From positions 1-64,000 of the forward strand of contig JAPKEL010000001.1 of NCBI GenBank assembly GCA_028822065.1: a stretch of DNA of 64,000 nucleotides. The letters run 5' to 3'. This DNA is from Woeseiaceae bacterium (lineage in GTDB: Bacteria > Pseudomonadota > Gammaproteobacteria > Steroidobacterales > Woeseiaceae). A program made the translations under genes and the position numbers. A model generated the notes under the pieces. It worked only from the letters and a program-made list of their open reading frames with translations, ran no database searches and was not told the origin of the DNA. Below, piece by piece: positions 8,470 to 15,712 of the stretch (position 1 is its first letter; the number at the start of each line of letters is the position of its first letter).

Positions 8470-9498
8470 ATGAAAATAATAAAACAGTTATCATGCCAAG
8501 TTTTGCTATCAAGCATCCTTATATTCAGCAGCAATGCTGCTCAATCTCATCACTCTCATGCTAACTTAAATCGCGATGACATAAGAACCTATAGCGGCAT
8601 AGTGGTGAGGTACAGTTGGACTATGCCACATGTATTTCTTAAGGTTCAAGCACCTGATAAGACCGGTAAAGTAGTTGAATATAGTATAGAGATGCAACAC
8701 CCACCTGCAATGGCAAAACGAGGTTGGGAAAAGAGAAGCTTTGTTAAAGGCGATTCAATTACCTGGGAAGGCCCACATGATTATAATGAATCGAGGCATT
8801 ACACAGGATTGAATTGGGCTGAGCGGCAAGATGGCTCGAGATTATCAATGACCGAAAAAGAAGATGGAATTATTGTTCCCTCAACAGACTTTTCGGGTTT
8901 ATGGAAAAGATCAGATTTTGATCCAAAAACAGGAAAAGCAAAATTTAACCCGCACTATAAGCCACCAATAAATTGGCCACTGACTGAGCTTGGCCAAGAA
9001 TTGGTAGATAATTTTCATGAAGATCAAAATCCCATGGTTAATTGTGGTAATCCGGGCCCCCCAAAAGCAATGATTGTCCCTTACCCAGTTATGATCACTA
9101 GACCTAATGATAAGACCATTATATTTGAAAGGGAGTTAATGTCTGATGTAAGGGTGATTAATTTAGATCACTCTGTGAAGAGAGGAACTCCATCTAAGCT
9201 TGGGCATTCTCTTGGTTGGTTTGACGATGAGAGTTTAATCGTCTTAACGGATAATTTTATCGATGATCCTTGGGGTTCTCATACTGGCATAAATTCAAGT
9301 AATCAAAAGCAGTTAACTGAAAAATTCACCTTATCTGGCAATGGTACTTATTTGATTGCAGAGATTACGATTGATGATCCAGTGTATTTGACAGAAGCGC
9401 ATACTTTTTTCCATCGGTGGAAGAAAATTGCTGACCGGGACGTAATACAAGCACCATGTACAATGGAGAGTGCAAAACTATATTTACAAGGAGGTTAA
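8470..9498 (+). CDS. Second exported DUF6152/'SGLW' two-domain protein
   Basis: 342 residues with a signal peptide ending SNAAQS and a mature start HHSHANLN. It is a DUF6152-type domain (TMPHVFLKV, KRGWEKRSFVKGD) followed by a C-terminal domain starting DFSGLWKR with the cysteine-containing NCGNPGPP and a GHSLGWFDDESLIV block. Its architecture matches the preceding gene, but the sequence has diverged, so the pair are ancient paralogs. The gene follows after 17 bases with AAGG before the ATG, so the same operon is likely. Function unknown. Confidence 0.8.
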   Translation: MKIIKQLSCQVLLSSILIFSSNAAQSHHSHANLNRDDIRTYSGIVVRYSWTMPHVFLKVQAPDKTGKVVEYSIEMQHPPAMAKRGWEKRSFVKGDSITWEGPHDYNESRHYTGLNWAERQDGSRLSMTEKEDGIIVPSTDFSGLWKRSDFDPKTGKAKFNPHYKPPINWPLTELGQELVDNFHEDQNPMVNCGNPGPPKAMIVPYPVMITRPNDKTIIFERELMSDVRVINLDHSVKRGTPSKLGHSLGWFDDESLIVLTDNFIDDPWGSHTGINSSNQKQLTEKFTLSGNGTYLIAEITIDDPVYLTEAHTFFHRWKKIADRDVIQAPCTMESAKLYLQGG

Positions 9499-9499
9499 A

Positions 9500-9522
9500 A
9501 AATAAAAAGGTTTACTTAACCT
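9500..9522 (-). terminator. Weak intrinsic terminator of the LigB-like gene
   Basis: Read on the minus strand, the stop codon region forms a 5-bp hairpin AGGTT/AACCT with loop AAGTA, followed at once by TTTTTATTTTTT. The stem is short, so termination would be weak. It lies in the 13-base gap between the convergent genes ending at 9498 and 9512. Confidence 0.3.
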
Positions 9523-10330
9523 GCATTGAAGCAACCAGACAGCCGCAAGCAAATTCAGGTATTGGTTCATAAAAATATACATCGCCCTTACCGCCAGCAG
9601 CTCCAGCAATAGCGATCGATGTCCTGATTTCAAATGCACCTTGGCCAGCAGATGTTAAAATTTCATTATCTTTATAGGCTGTCATAGCGGTACGATTATT
9701 TTCTTGCCAGTAACCTAGAAACTCCCTATCCCAAACCTCATTTATTTTCCCGCTATCTGGTGTACAAGGCCAATGGGACGTACCGCCCGTTCCAATTATT
9801 GCTATTCTTTCTGGTACATTATCAAAAGCCTTTCTCAGTGCCCTGCCAAACTCATAACTTCTTGATAAGGGTGTGAAGGGAGGCGATTGGCAATTTATAT
9901 TTGATGGTATGACCGGAATATCATAATCGGGCGTAAGGTGATGCAAAGGTACCATCATCCCGTGATCAAATTTCCATTCTTCGACATATGACACGTCGAT
10001 ATCATGCAAAAGTAATGAAATGAGTTTTTTTGATAAATCCAGGTCACCTGGAATATTAACTCTATCAATACCAAGCCACTCAGGATCCTCGATAGGCCCT
10101 TCATAATGATTCGCCATTCCAACCGCATAGGTAGGCATATTGTTGTTGAAAAAATTTGCATAGTGCTCAGCTGAAATTAGAAAAATAGCATCTGGGCGTG
10201 ACGTTTTAATTTCATCTCTCAAGCGATCAAATTGACTTAGTAATGAGGCAAGATCCTTTTGATTCGCTATTTCTGGGCGACTTGTAATGCCAGGTGCGTG
10301 GCAACATATACCCGCATATACCATACTCAT
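9512..10330 (-). CDS. Class III extradiol ring-cleavage dioxygenase-like protein (LigB superfamily)
   Basis: 272 residues of the LigB/class III extradiol dioxygenase superfamily, which uses non-haem Fe(II) to open catechol-type rings. Characteristic pieces are CHAPG near the N-terminus (metal-ligand His), SAEHYANFF around residue 55, FDHGMMVPL about residue 122 and IGTGGTSHWP about residue 178. No signal peptide is present, so it is cytoplasmic, unlike most neighbours. With the adjacent GST gene it may form a small aromatic-degradation unit on the opposite strand, inserted between the fused and split DUF6152 gene sets. The substrate is not deducible. Confidence 0.85.
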   Translation of the reverse strand: MSMVYAGICCHAPGITSRPEIANQKDLASLLSQFDRLRDEIKTSRPDAIFLISAEHYANFFNNNMPTYAVGMANHYEGPIEDPEWLGIDRVNIPGDLDLSKKLISLLLHDIDVSYVEEWKFDHGMMVPLHHLTPDYDIPVIPSNINCQSPPFTPLSRSYEFGRALRKAFDNVPERIAIIGTGGTSHWPCTPDSGKINEVWDREFLGYWQENNRTAMTAYKDNEILTSAGQGAFEIRTSIAIAGAAGGKGDVYFYEPIPEFACGCLVASMQVK

Positions 10331-10372
10331 AAGTTTAGCTTCTTCTTGATTGCAATCAGTATGATGAGATTT

Positions 10373-11026
10373 TTATTTATCAGTAATATTTTGAGCATTG
10401 ATACCTTCCTTAATGAAAACTTTTTTTGTCGCTTCACGAGCTTCTATTCGTTTTCTGTGTGCCATCCAATTTGGCATATCAGCAACATGCTCAATAATAT
10501 CATCTCGTTGACTCCAGATATGAAATACCAATAGATAGGGATCGCAGATGCTATAAGCATCGCCTAATGCCCATTGTTTCCCTGTCAGGCGTCGCTCTAT
10601 TTCTAAAAGCGTTTTTTTAAGATTTGGGATACCTGTTTTTCTTAGTTCAGCGTGCAAGTCTTCACGATCTAGTAATAAATTTGGTCTAAATAGAGGCCGA
10701 AATGCAATGTGAACCGTGCTGGATAAGAAATTCAACCACTCATGCGCACGCGCTCTGGCAAGGGGATTTTTTTTTGGAATTAAATCCACAGAAGACAAGT
10801 CTGCAATATAAGATAAAATAGCATGTGTTTCAGTGAGAATTTCTCCGTTGATTGAAAGTATTGGTATTTTCCCCCAAGGATTTAATGCTTGATATGCAGC
10901 AGTTTTATGTTCATTCATTCTGATCTTAGTTGAGATCGAGTTATAAGCTAATCCAGACTCTTCGAGTGCAATATGACAAGCCAGTGAACAAGCCCTTGGA
11001 CTAAAAAAGAGGTTTAATTTATCCAC
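10373..11026 (-). CDS. Glutathione S-transferase (beta-like)
   Basis: 217 residues with an N-terminal thioredoxin-like domain (FFSPRACSLACHIALEE; the Cys and Ser of the bacterial beta-class active site) and the glutathione-binding NPWGKIPIL and LTETHAILSYI segments, then an all-helical C-terminal domain. Bacterial GSTs of this type conjugate or dehalogenate electrophiles or open ether and thioether bonds in aromatic pathways. It lies 42 bases upstream of the dioxygenase-like gene in the same direction, which fits joint use in aromatic breakdown. The substrate is unknown. Confidence 0.9.
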   Translation of the reverse strand: MDKLNLFFSPRACSLACHIALEESGLAYNSISTKIRMNEHKTAAYQALNPWGKIPILSINGEILTETHAILSYIADLSSVDLIPKKNPLARARAHEWLNFLSSTVHIAFRPLFRPNLLLDREDLHAELRKTGIPNLKKTLLEIERRLTGKQWALGDAYSICDPYLLVFHIWSQRDDIIEHVADMPNWMAHRKRIEAREATKKVFIKEGINAQNITDK

Positions 11027-11173
11027 ATTATTTCTCCATGCATTAGAAGTAATTAATAATTTTATGTTCGACTCATCATAGCGTTATTTTTTTAATTGTA
11101 AGTTAAAATAATTCATTTTTGATCAATTGAACACATACCGTTAATATTTATTATTAAATAAACGGAATTAAAT

Positions 11174-12001
11174 ATGGAAATAAAAAAATTTATTCTTTTT
11201 TTACCGACTCATTTCTTGGTGAAATGCCTTGCGATATTCATATGCAGTGCTGCTATAGCCCAAGAAATAAAAATACTTCCTGATTGGAGTGGTATTTGGG
11301 AGCGCTATGAAGGTAATGGAGGTATGTTTGATATTGCAACGACGCAACCTCCAGATGGTCGAGCAGGAAATCCAGGTGTTAGGCAATTCCCACCATTGAC
11401 CGAGCTTTGGGAACAAAAATATATACAAAATCTAGAGTTGGTTGCGCTTGATAGATTGCCTGATCCAATATCAATTTGTGGAACGCCTGCTGGATATCCA
11501 AGATTACTGGCTTTACCAGATGTTTATGAGTTTATAGTTAGAGAAGAAAAAACATGGATTATCACAGAAAATGGTCCCAATATTATGAGAATTTATACTG
11601 ACGGAAGAACCCTCCCAGAAATAAATGAGCGATGGCCAACATACACAGGTGAATCTGCAGGTGCTTGGGATCAAGGAGTTTTAGTTTTCACCACAGTCAG
11701 TATGATTGGTGAAAAAAATACCGTTCTTGATCGCAGCGGCCTGACTCTTAGTGATCAAGCTGAAATTTCTACTCGTTTGTTTCAGAATGAAGAGGGATTA
11801 TTACGCGCAGAACTATCCATCATTGATCCTATTGCATTGACTGAACCTTGGAGAGTCATTCGCCATTTCAGAAAATTACCACCGGGCACAAGAATATTTG
11901 ATTATGCTTGTGCTGAAAATAATCGTAATCCAGTGACTAGCTCAGGAAAGACATTAACACTTGGGCCTGATGGCAATCCTATTGATGTAAATTTTGATTA
12001 A
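11174..12001 (+). CDS. Exported stand-alone 'SGIW' domain protein
   Basis: 275 residues with a signal peptide (cleavage near AIAQ) and a single domain that starts DWSGIWERY and carries ICGTPAGYPR, YTDGR and GESAGAWDQGVLVFTT. These are the same landmarks as the C-terminal halves of the proteins encoded at 7205 and 8470. Here the domain is a separate protein, directly followed after 12 bases by a stand-alone DUF6152 gene. The fused/split relationship implies that the two domains work together. No catalytic motif is recognised. Confidence 0.78.
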   Translation: MEIKKFILFLPTHFLVKCLAIFICSAAIAQEIKILPDWSGIWERYEGNGGMFDIATTQPPDGRAGNPGVRQFPPLTELWEQKYIQNLELVALDRLPDPISICGTPAGYPRLLALPDVYEFIVREEKTWIITENGPNIMRIYTDGRTLPEINERWPTYTGESAGAWDQGVLVFTTVSMIGEKNTVLDRSGLTLSDQAEISTRLFQNEEGLLRAELSIIDPIALTEPWRVIRHFRKLPPGTRIFDYACAENNRNPVTSSGKTLTLGPDGNPIDVNFD

Positions 12002-12013
12002 GAGGCGACTATT

Positions 12014-12418
12014 ATGAGTTGTAATTCACCTTCCATAAGAAACACTGTATTAGTTTATCTATTATTAAGTTACTTTCAATTCGCTGTTGCCCATCATTCT
12101 AGTGCGATGTTTGATAAAACTGACATTCGCACATTAAATGCAACAGTTAAGGAGTTTCAATGGGCTAACCCACATGTCTGGATTCAGATATACATTTTAA
12201 ATTCCGATCAAGAGCGAGAAGAATGGAGTATTGAGGGTATCGGGATCAATACTTTATTCAGAAGAGGGTGGCGACCAAATTCTTTTGTTGCTGGAGATTC
12301 AATTCAAATTAGTTTTAATCCAATGTTAGATGGGACAAATGCAGGAGCATTTATTGGTGCTAAATTTGAAGATGGAAAAATACTGGGAAAGTGGAGCATG
12401 TTAAAAACGAAGGATTAA
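12014..12418 (+). CDS. Exported stand-alone DUF6152 protein
   Basis: 134 residues with a signal peptide and a mature start AHHSSAMFDK, then VKEFQWANPHVWIQI and FRRGWRPNSFVAGDSI, the standard DUF6152 pattern. It is the single-domain counterpart of the N-terminal halves at 7205 and 8470, and shares an operon with the single-domain gene before it. It ends in a 4-base convergent overlap with the Mpo1-like gene. Biochemical role unknown. Confidence 0.85.
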   Translation: MSCNSPSIRNTVLVYLLLSYFQFAVAHHSSAMFDKTDIRTLNATVKEFQWANPHVWIQIYILNSDQEREEWSIEGIGINTLFRRGWRPNSFVAGDSIQISFNPMLDGTNAGAFIGAKFEDGKILGKWSMLKTKD

Positions 12419-12942
12419 TTTAGACGGTTGTCTTTTTCTCTATGCTGATCAACGAGTGTATTTATCTCTTCAAATAAGGCTTTTCTTAAACGCAGGATTC
12501 CAAAAATTTCGACGATGACAAAAAAAGGTGCGGCTAGATTTGCTTGAATCGGATGCTTGATTAAAACAGGCATTGATTTCTCAATGGCATGACCCACGAA
12601 TTGTAATGCGTATCCTCCAAAGAACGCCAATGCTGCGATACTTAATGCCGATGGGTGCACGCTCAATAATATTGCGTACTCTGCGATGATCAGTCCCATT
12701 ATCAAGAAGACGACAGAGAATGCCGTATCCAATGTCAGATAGAATAGAAATAACCCCACGGTGATGATGTGCGCGGCAGTAATGGTATAACCCAAAATAT
12801 CAAAGTTGATCCAACTGAGCGGTATATTGATACCGAGCATAATTGTAGGAATTCCGATTAAATGAAAGAGGATATTAATGTTATTTTGATGCGCCGATGC
12901 ATAATTAACCAGCATATCCATGAATTTATTTTTTTCAGTCAA
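12415..12942 (-). CDS. Mpo1-like/DUF962 membrane protein
   Basis: 175 residues with four or five hydrophobic helices. It has the DUF962 (YGL010w/Mpo1) pattern: YASAHQNNINILFHLIGIP at the N-terminus and GHAIEKSMPVL near residue 120, which supply conserved His residues. Yeast Mpo1 is an Fe(II)-dependent dioxygenase that shortens 2-hydroxy fatty acids, so a lipid alpha-oxidation role is possible. The bacterial members are uncharacterised. It is located in the inner membrane. Confidence 0.8.
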   Translation of the reverse strand: MTEKNKFMDMLVNYASAHQNNINILFHLIGIPTIMLGINIPLSWINFDILGYTITAAHIITVGLFLFYLTLDTAFSVVFLIMGLIIAEYAILLSVHPSALSIAALAFFGGYALQFVGHAIEKSMPVLIKHPIQANLAAPFFVIVEIFGILRLRKALFEEINTLVDQHREKDNRLN

Positions 12943-13011
12943 TATTATTCCAGATCATGTTTGATATTCTATTAATTTAGCATGACAAAGGAAAAAAATC
13001 TTGATTGCCAA

Positions 13012-13215
13012 TTAATTTTTCTCGCCGCGGTTCTTAAATGCGGATAAAGTACGCTCTCTGGATAACTTAAGATCAACAATTGGCAATGGGTAGTCTTTGT
13101 CTAAAGTAATACCTGCCTTTAGTAAAATATCTTCAGGTGCCTCCCAAGGCTTATGAATAAATTTTATTGGTATCTCAGATATTTCAGGGATATATTCTCG
13201 GATATAATGCTCCAT
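13012..13215 (-). pseudogene. Remnant of a DNA photolyase (C-terminal fragment)
   Basis: This 67-codon frame matches the extreme C-terminus of CPD photolyases/cryptochromes: YIREYIPEI, then FIHKPWEAP, AGITLDKDYPLPIV and SRERTLSAF. These correspond to the family's YIRxWxPEL, HxPW, AGxxLgxxYPxPIV and ARxxxLxAf blocks. Intact photolyases have about 450-500 residues. Everything N-terminal of this block, including the rest of the FAD-binding domain, is absent, because the frame upstream runs into the end of the neighbouring outer-membrane protein gene. It is most likely a deletion remnant and not functional. Confidence 0.75.
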
Positions 13216-13270
13216 TCGTTCCTTGGTTGCTGAGACGCAATGAAGTAATGATTGAAATAAATTGGAGTAA

Positions 13271-15688
13271 TTAGGAGCCGAATCGGTAGCGTAATTTTAG
13301 GATGATTTGATCACTCATCGGGTTATCCATAGTGTCTTCATATAATTCATTAAATGAGGTAAGCATATTCCTGCTTGAACCTGTTTTAGTAACGACAATA
13401 AAAAGATCTGAAAGAGGAGCTATTTGCCAACGATAACGAAATTGGATATTCAATTGAGAAATACTAAAATTGTCAGAATCACCGGTTGGTTTAGTTGTTT
13501 CTACTAAATTATAACTGTCATTATTGATGAGATAGAATTTATCTTCATGAGCTTGAATTCCTACCCACTGAAGATTGAGACTGAGTTGTTGTTTCGCAGT
13601 GACAAAGTAATTTATCTTGAATTCAGGCTGCCATTTTTGAGCATGAAAGGTTGTAAAATTCTTATCTTCTTGATGCAATAACCAGCCGCTTGCATCTACA
13701 TATTGTATTTCTGCATCGATACTTAAGTTGCTTTTTAGGTACCATAATAATTCTAATTTAGAGGTCAATTTCTCACCATATAAACTTTCATCTTGATAAG
13801 TTATTTTGCCTGTAACTGAAATCTTTTTTGACTTATTTGTTGAATACTCAAATTCAAATCGATTGCGTTGTTTAATTTTATAGGTTCCATTACCAAAACT
13901 ATTCCTATCTTCGTAACGTGCTGGAAAATAGGCAAAACCAGTCTTAATTCCATGTAAGTTATTCATTAGCAACTCAATTCCAGAACCGAAGCCCCCAGTG
14001 ATTTGCTCACCATGAAGGTTTTCTCCATATCTTAACCAATTTCTGATGATTCTATTTTTAAATTTCCCTGTATTTGAGTTAATGAAATTATTATTATATT
14101 GAAGATCGCGAATGTTACTTCTTTGATTGAAGCCAAAATCATTGACTTGAAGGTGTTTATCGAAAACTGTGAGTTTTAAATCGTGTTTTTGCCCTCGTTT
14201 TGGCGTGAATGAGATATCTGTATACCCGCCATTTCCAGTACCTTCATTCGCCGTATTAGTATTGATGTATTGACCATCAAACTTCCACGCGCCAGATCCT
14301 GATAAGTAATGGAAGTCCATTGCATGCACGATCGAGTCACTGATCGGCTTAGTTACTATGGTTGATAACAAACCAAGACTCTTGACGTCTGCTTGGTCAC
14401 TGTCTTCATAAAGTAAGCGCACTGCCCCGAAATCTCGTCCAATTTGATTATATATATTATTGTCATCCGCTCGAAAATTAGTATTTTCTTCAAAGGCAGC
14501 CAGGACGCCATAACGCAGTTTTTTGTATTGACCTGTGGTTTTAATCGCACCGATTAGATTGGCTTTTGTGGTTTTCTGATCTCGAGTTGAAATACTCACA
14601 TTTTCAGGTAATGTTGGCAGTGATGGCTTACTGCCTATACGCCGCGTATTGATGACAGTAAAACGGTTTCGACCACCATAGTGACTTGACCTAGGTGTAG
14701 CGCTAAAGATCTCATTGCCTTCTTGAAAAAACAATCTTTTCTCAGGAAAAAATGTCTCGTTTGCTGTTAAGTTGACAACTACATTATCTGACTCCACGGC
14801 ACCAAAATCAGGCTTTATCGTGGCTGTAATTTGGGCATTCGTTGAAGGCCGCCAAAAGAAATCAGCACCAGCTTGATAGTCTGTTTCATTATCAATACGG
14901 TCGCGAGTAACTGACATGTAAGGGAAAACACTCCATTGTTGCTTGAGATTGACGTTATTCATTCTTGTGGGTTGGAAAAGGCTCAAAAATTGAGGCATTG
15001 AGTCTGGGAGTGTCGGCCAAGACCACTCTTCATTAAGATGAGCCACGTGGCGGTGAGTTACAATATTAATAATTCGATCATCGGTTTCTTTTGGCATTGC
15101 CATCTGTGACCAAGGGATATAGAACTCAGCAGACCAACCGTTCTCTGTTTCAGCTGTGGCTCCATACCAAGCACCGTCCCAATCCATGCTGTACCTTCTT
15201 TCTGGAAGTAAAGTTCCATCCCCTTCTGAATCACCCAAAGACAAAGCCATCCAATACGCATATTTTGCTTCACCGGAGGTGTCTAAACTGATTGATACTT
15301 TGTCTGATTGAGTTCTCCAGTCATCTCTATTGGTGAAGCGTTTTACTAGCGTATTTTTCGGTTGCTCCATGTCTATGGAAAAATACAATCCATCAACTGT
15401 ATAAAAAAAACGAACAACACTTTTATAGATAGGATCTTCAAACGTGTCTGGTTGCGATACTTTCATTCGTTCAAAGGGAGTAATATCCCGCCAGGCGACT
15501 TCATCAATCTTGCCATCAATTTTTATTTCAATATTGATATCTCGTTGTTGAACATCAATAATTTCGCTTTTATTGAGAGAGAGTTTGATTGATTCAGAGC
15601 TATCCTGAGCGAATACAAGAGTGGGATTTATTGCGATTAAGCAAAGTGCAAGTAGGCCCTTCAGCCGATTAAGTTTGTCATAGAACAT
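13271..15688 (-). CDS. DUF5916 outer-membrane protein with CBM9-like domain (copy B)
   Basis: 805 residues with a signal peptide (ending VFAQ), an N-terminal carbohydrate-binding family 9-like domain (IKIDGKIDEVAW at about residue 55, NGWSAEFYIPWSQM at about 185), then a DUF5916 beta-barrel region with repeated aromatic strands ending KLRYRFGS, a typical barrel C-terminus. It probably sits in the outer membrane. Members often lie near peptidases and TonB receptors, but the role is unproven. It is the downstream copy of a tandem pair with the gene at 15713; the two proteins are collinear throughout. Only 24 bases separate them, so they are co-transcribed. Confidence 0.85.
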   Translation of the reverse strand: MFYDKLNRLKGLLALCLIAINPTLVFAQDSSESIKLSLNKSEIIDVQQRDINIEIKIDGKIDEVAWRDITPFERMKVSQPDTFEDPIYKSVVRFFYTVDGLYFSIDMEQPKNTLVKRFTNRDDWRTQSDKVSISLDTSGEAKYAYWMALSLGDSEGDGTLLPERRYSMDWDGAWYGATAETENGWSAEFYIPWSQMAMPKETDDRIINIVTHRHVAHLNEEWSWPTLPDSMPQFLSLFQPTRMNNVNLKQQWSVFPYMSVTRDRIDNETDYQAGADFFWRPSTNAQITATIKPDFGAVESDNVVVNLTANETFFPEKRLFFQEGNEIFSATPRSSHYGGRNRFTVINTRRIGSKPSLPTLPENVSISTRDQKTTKANLIGAIKTTGQYKKLRYGVLAAFEENTNFRADDNNIYNQIGRDFGAVRLLYEDSDQADVKSLGLLSTIVTKPISDSIVHAMDFHYLSGSGAWKFDGQYINTNTANEGTGNGGYTDISFTPKRGQKHDLKLTVFDKHLQVNDFGFNQRSNIRDLQYNNNFINSNTGKFKNRIIRNWLRYGENLHGEQITGGFGSGIELLMNNLHGIKTGFAYFPARYEDRNSFGNGTYKIKQRNRFEFEYSTNKSKKISVTGKITYQDESLYGEKLTSKLELLWYLKSNLSIDAEIQYVDASGWLLHQEDKNFTTFHAQKWQPEFKINYFVTAKQQLSLNLQWVGIQAHEDKFYLINNDSYNLVETTKPTGDSDNFSISQLNIQFRYRWQIAPLSDLFIVVTKTGSSRNMLTSFNELYEDTMDNPMSDQIILKLRYRFGS

Positions 15689-15712
15689 GGCGGGGATTAT
15701 ATAGTGTATGGA

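Noticed and set aside
10347-10358. Perfect 12-base palindrome TGATTGCAATCA between the GST and dioxygenase-like genes
   Set aside because: Same chance expectation; no second copy and no -10/-35 elements placed around it.
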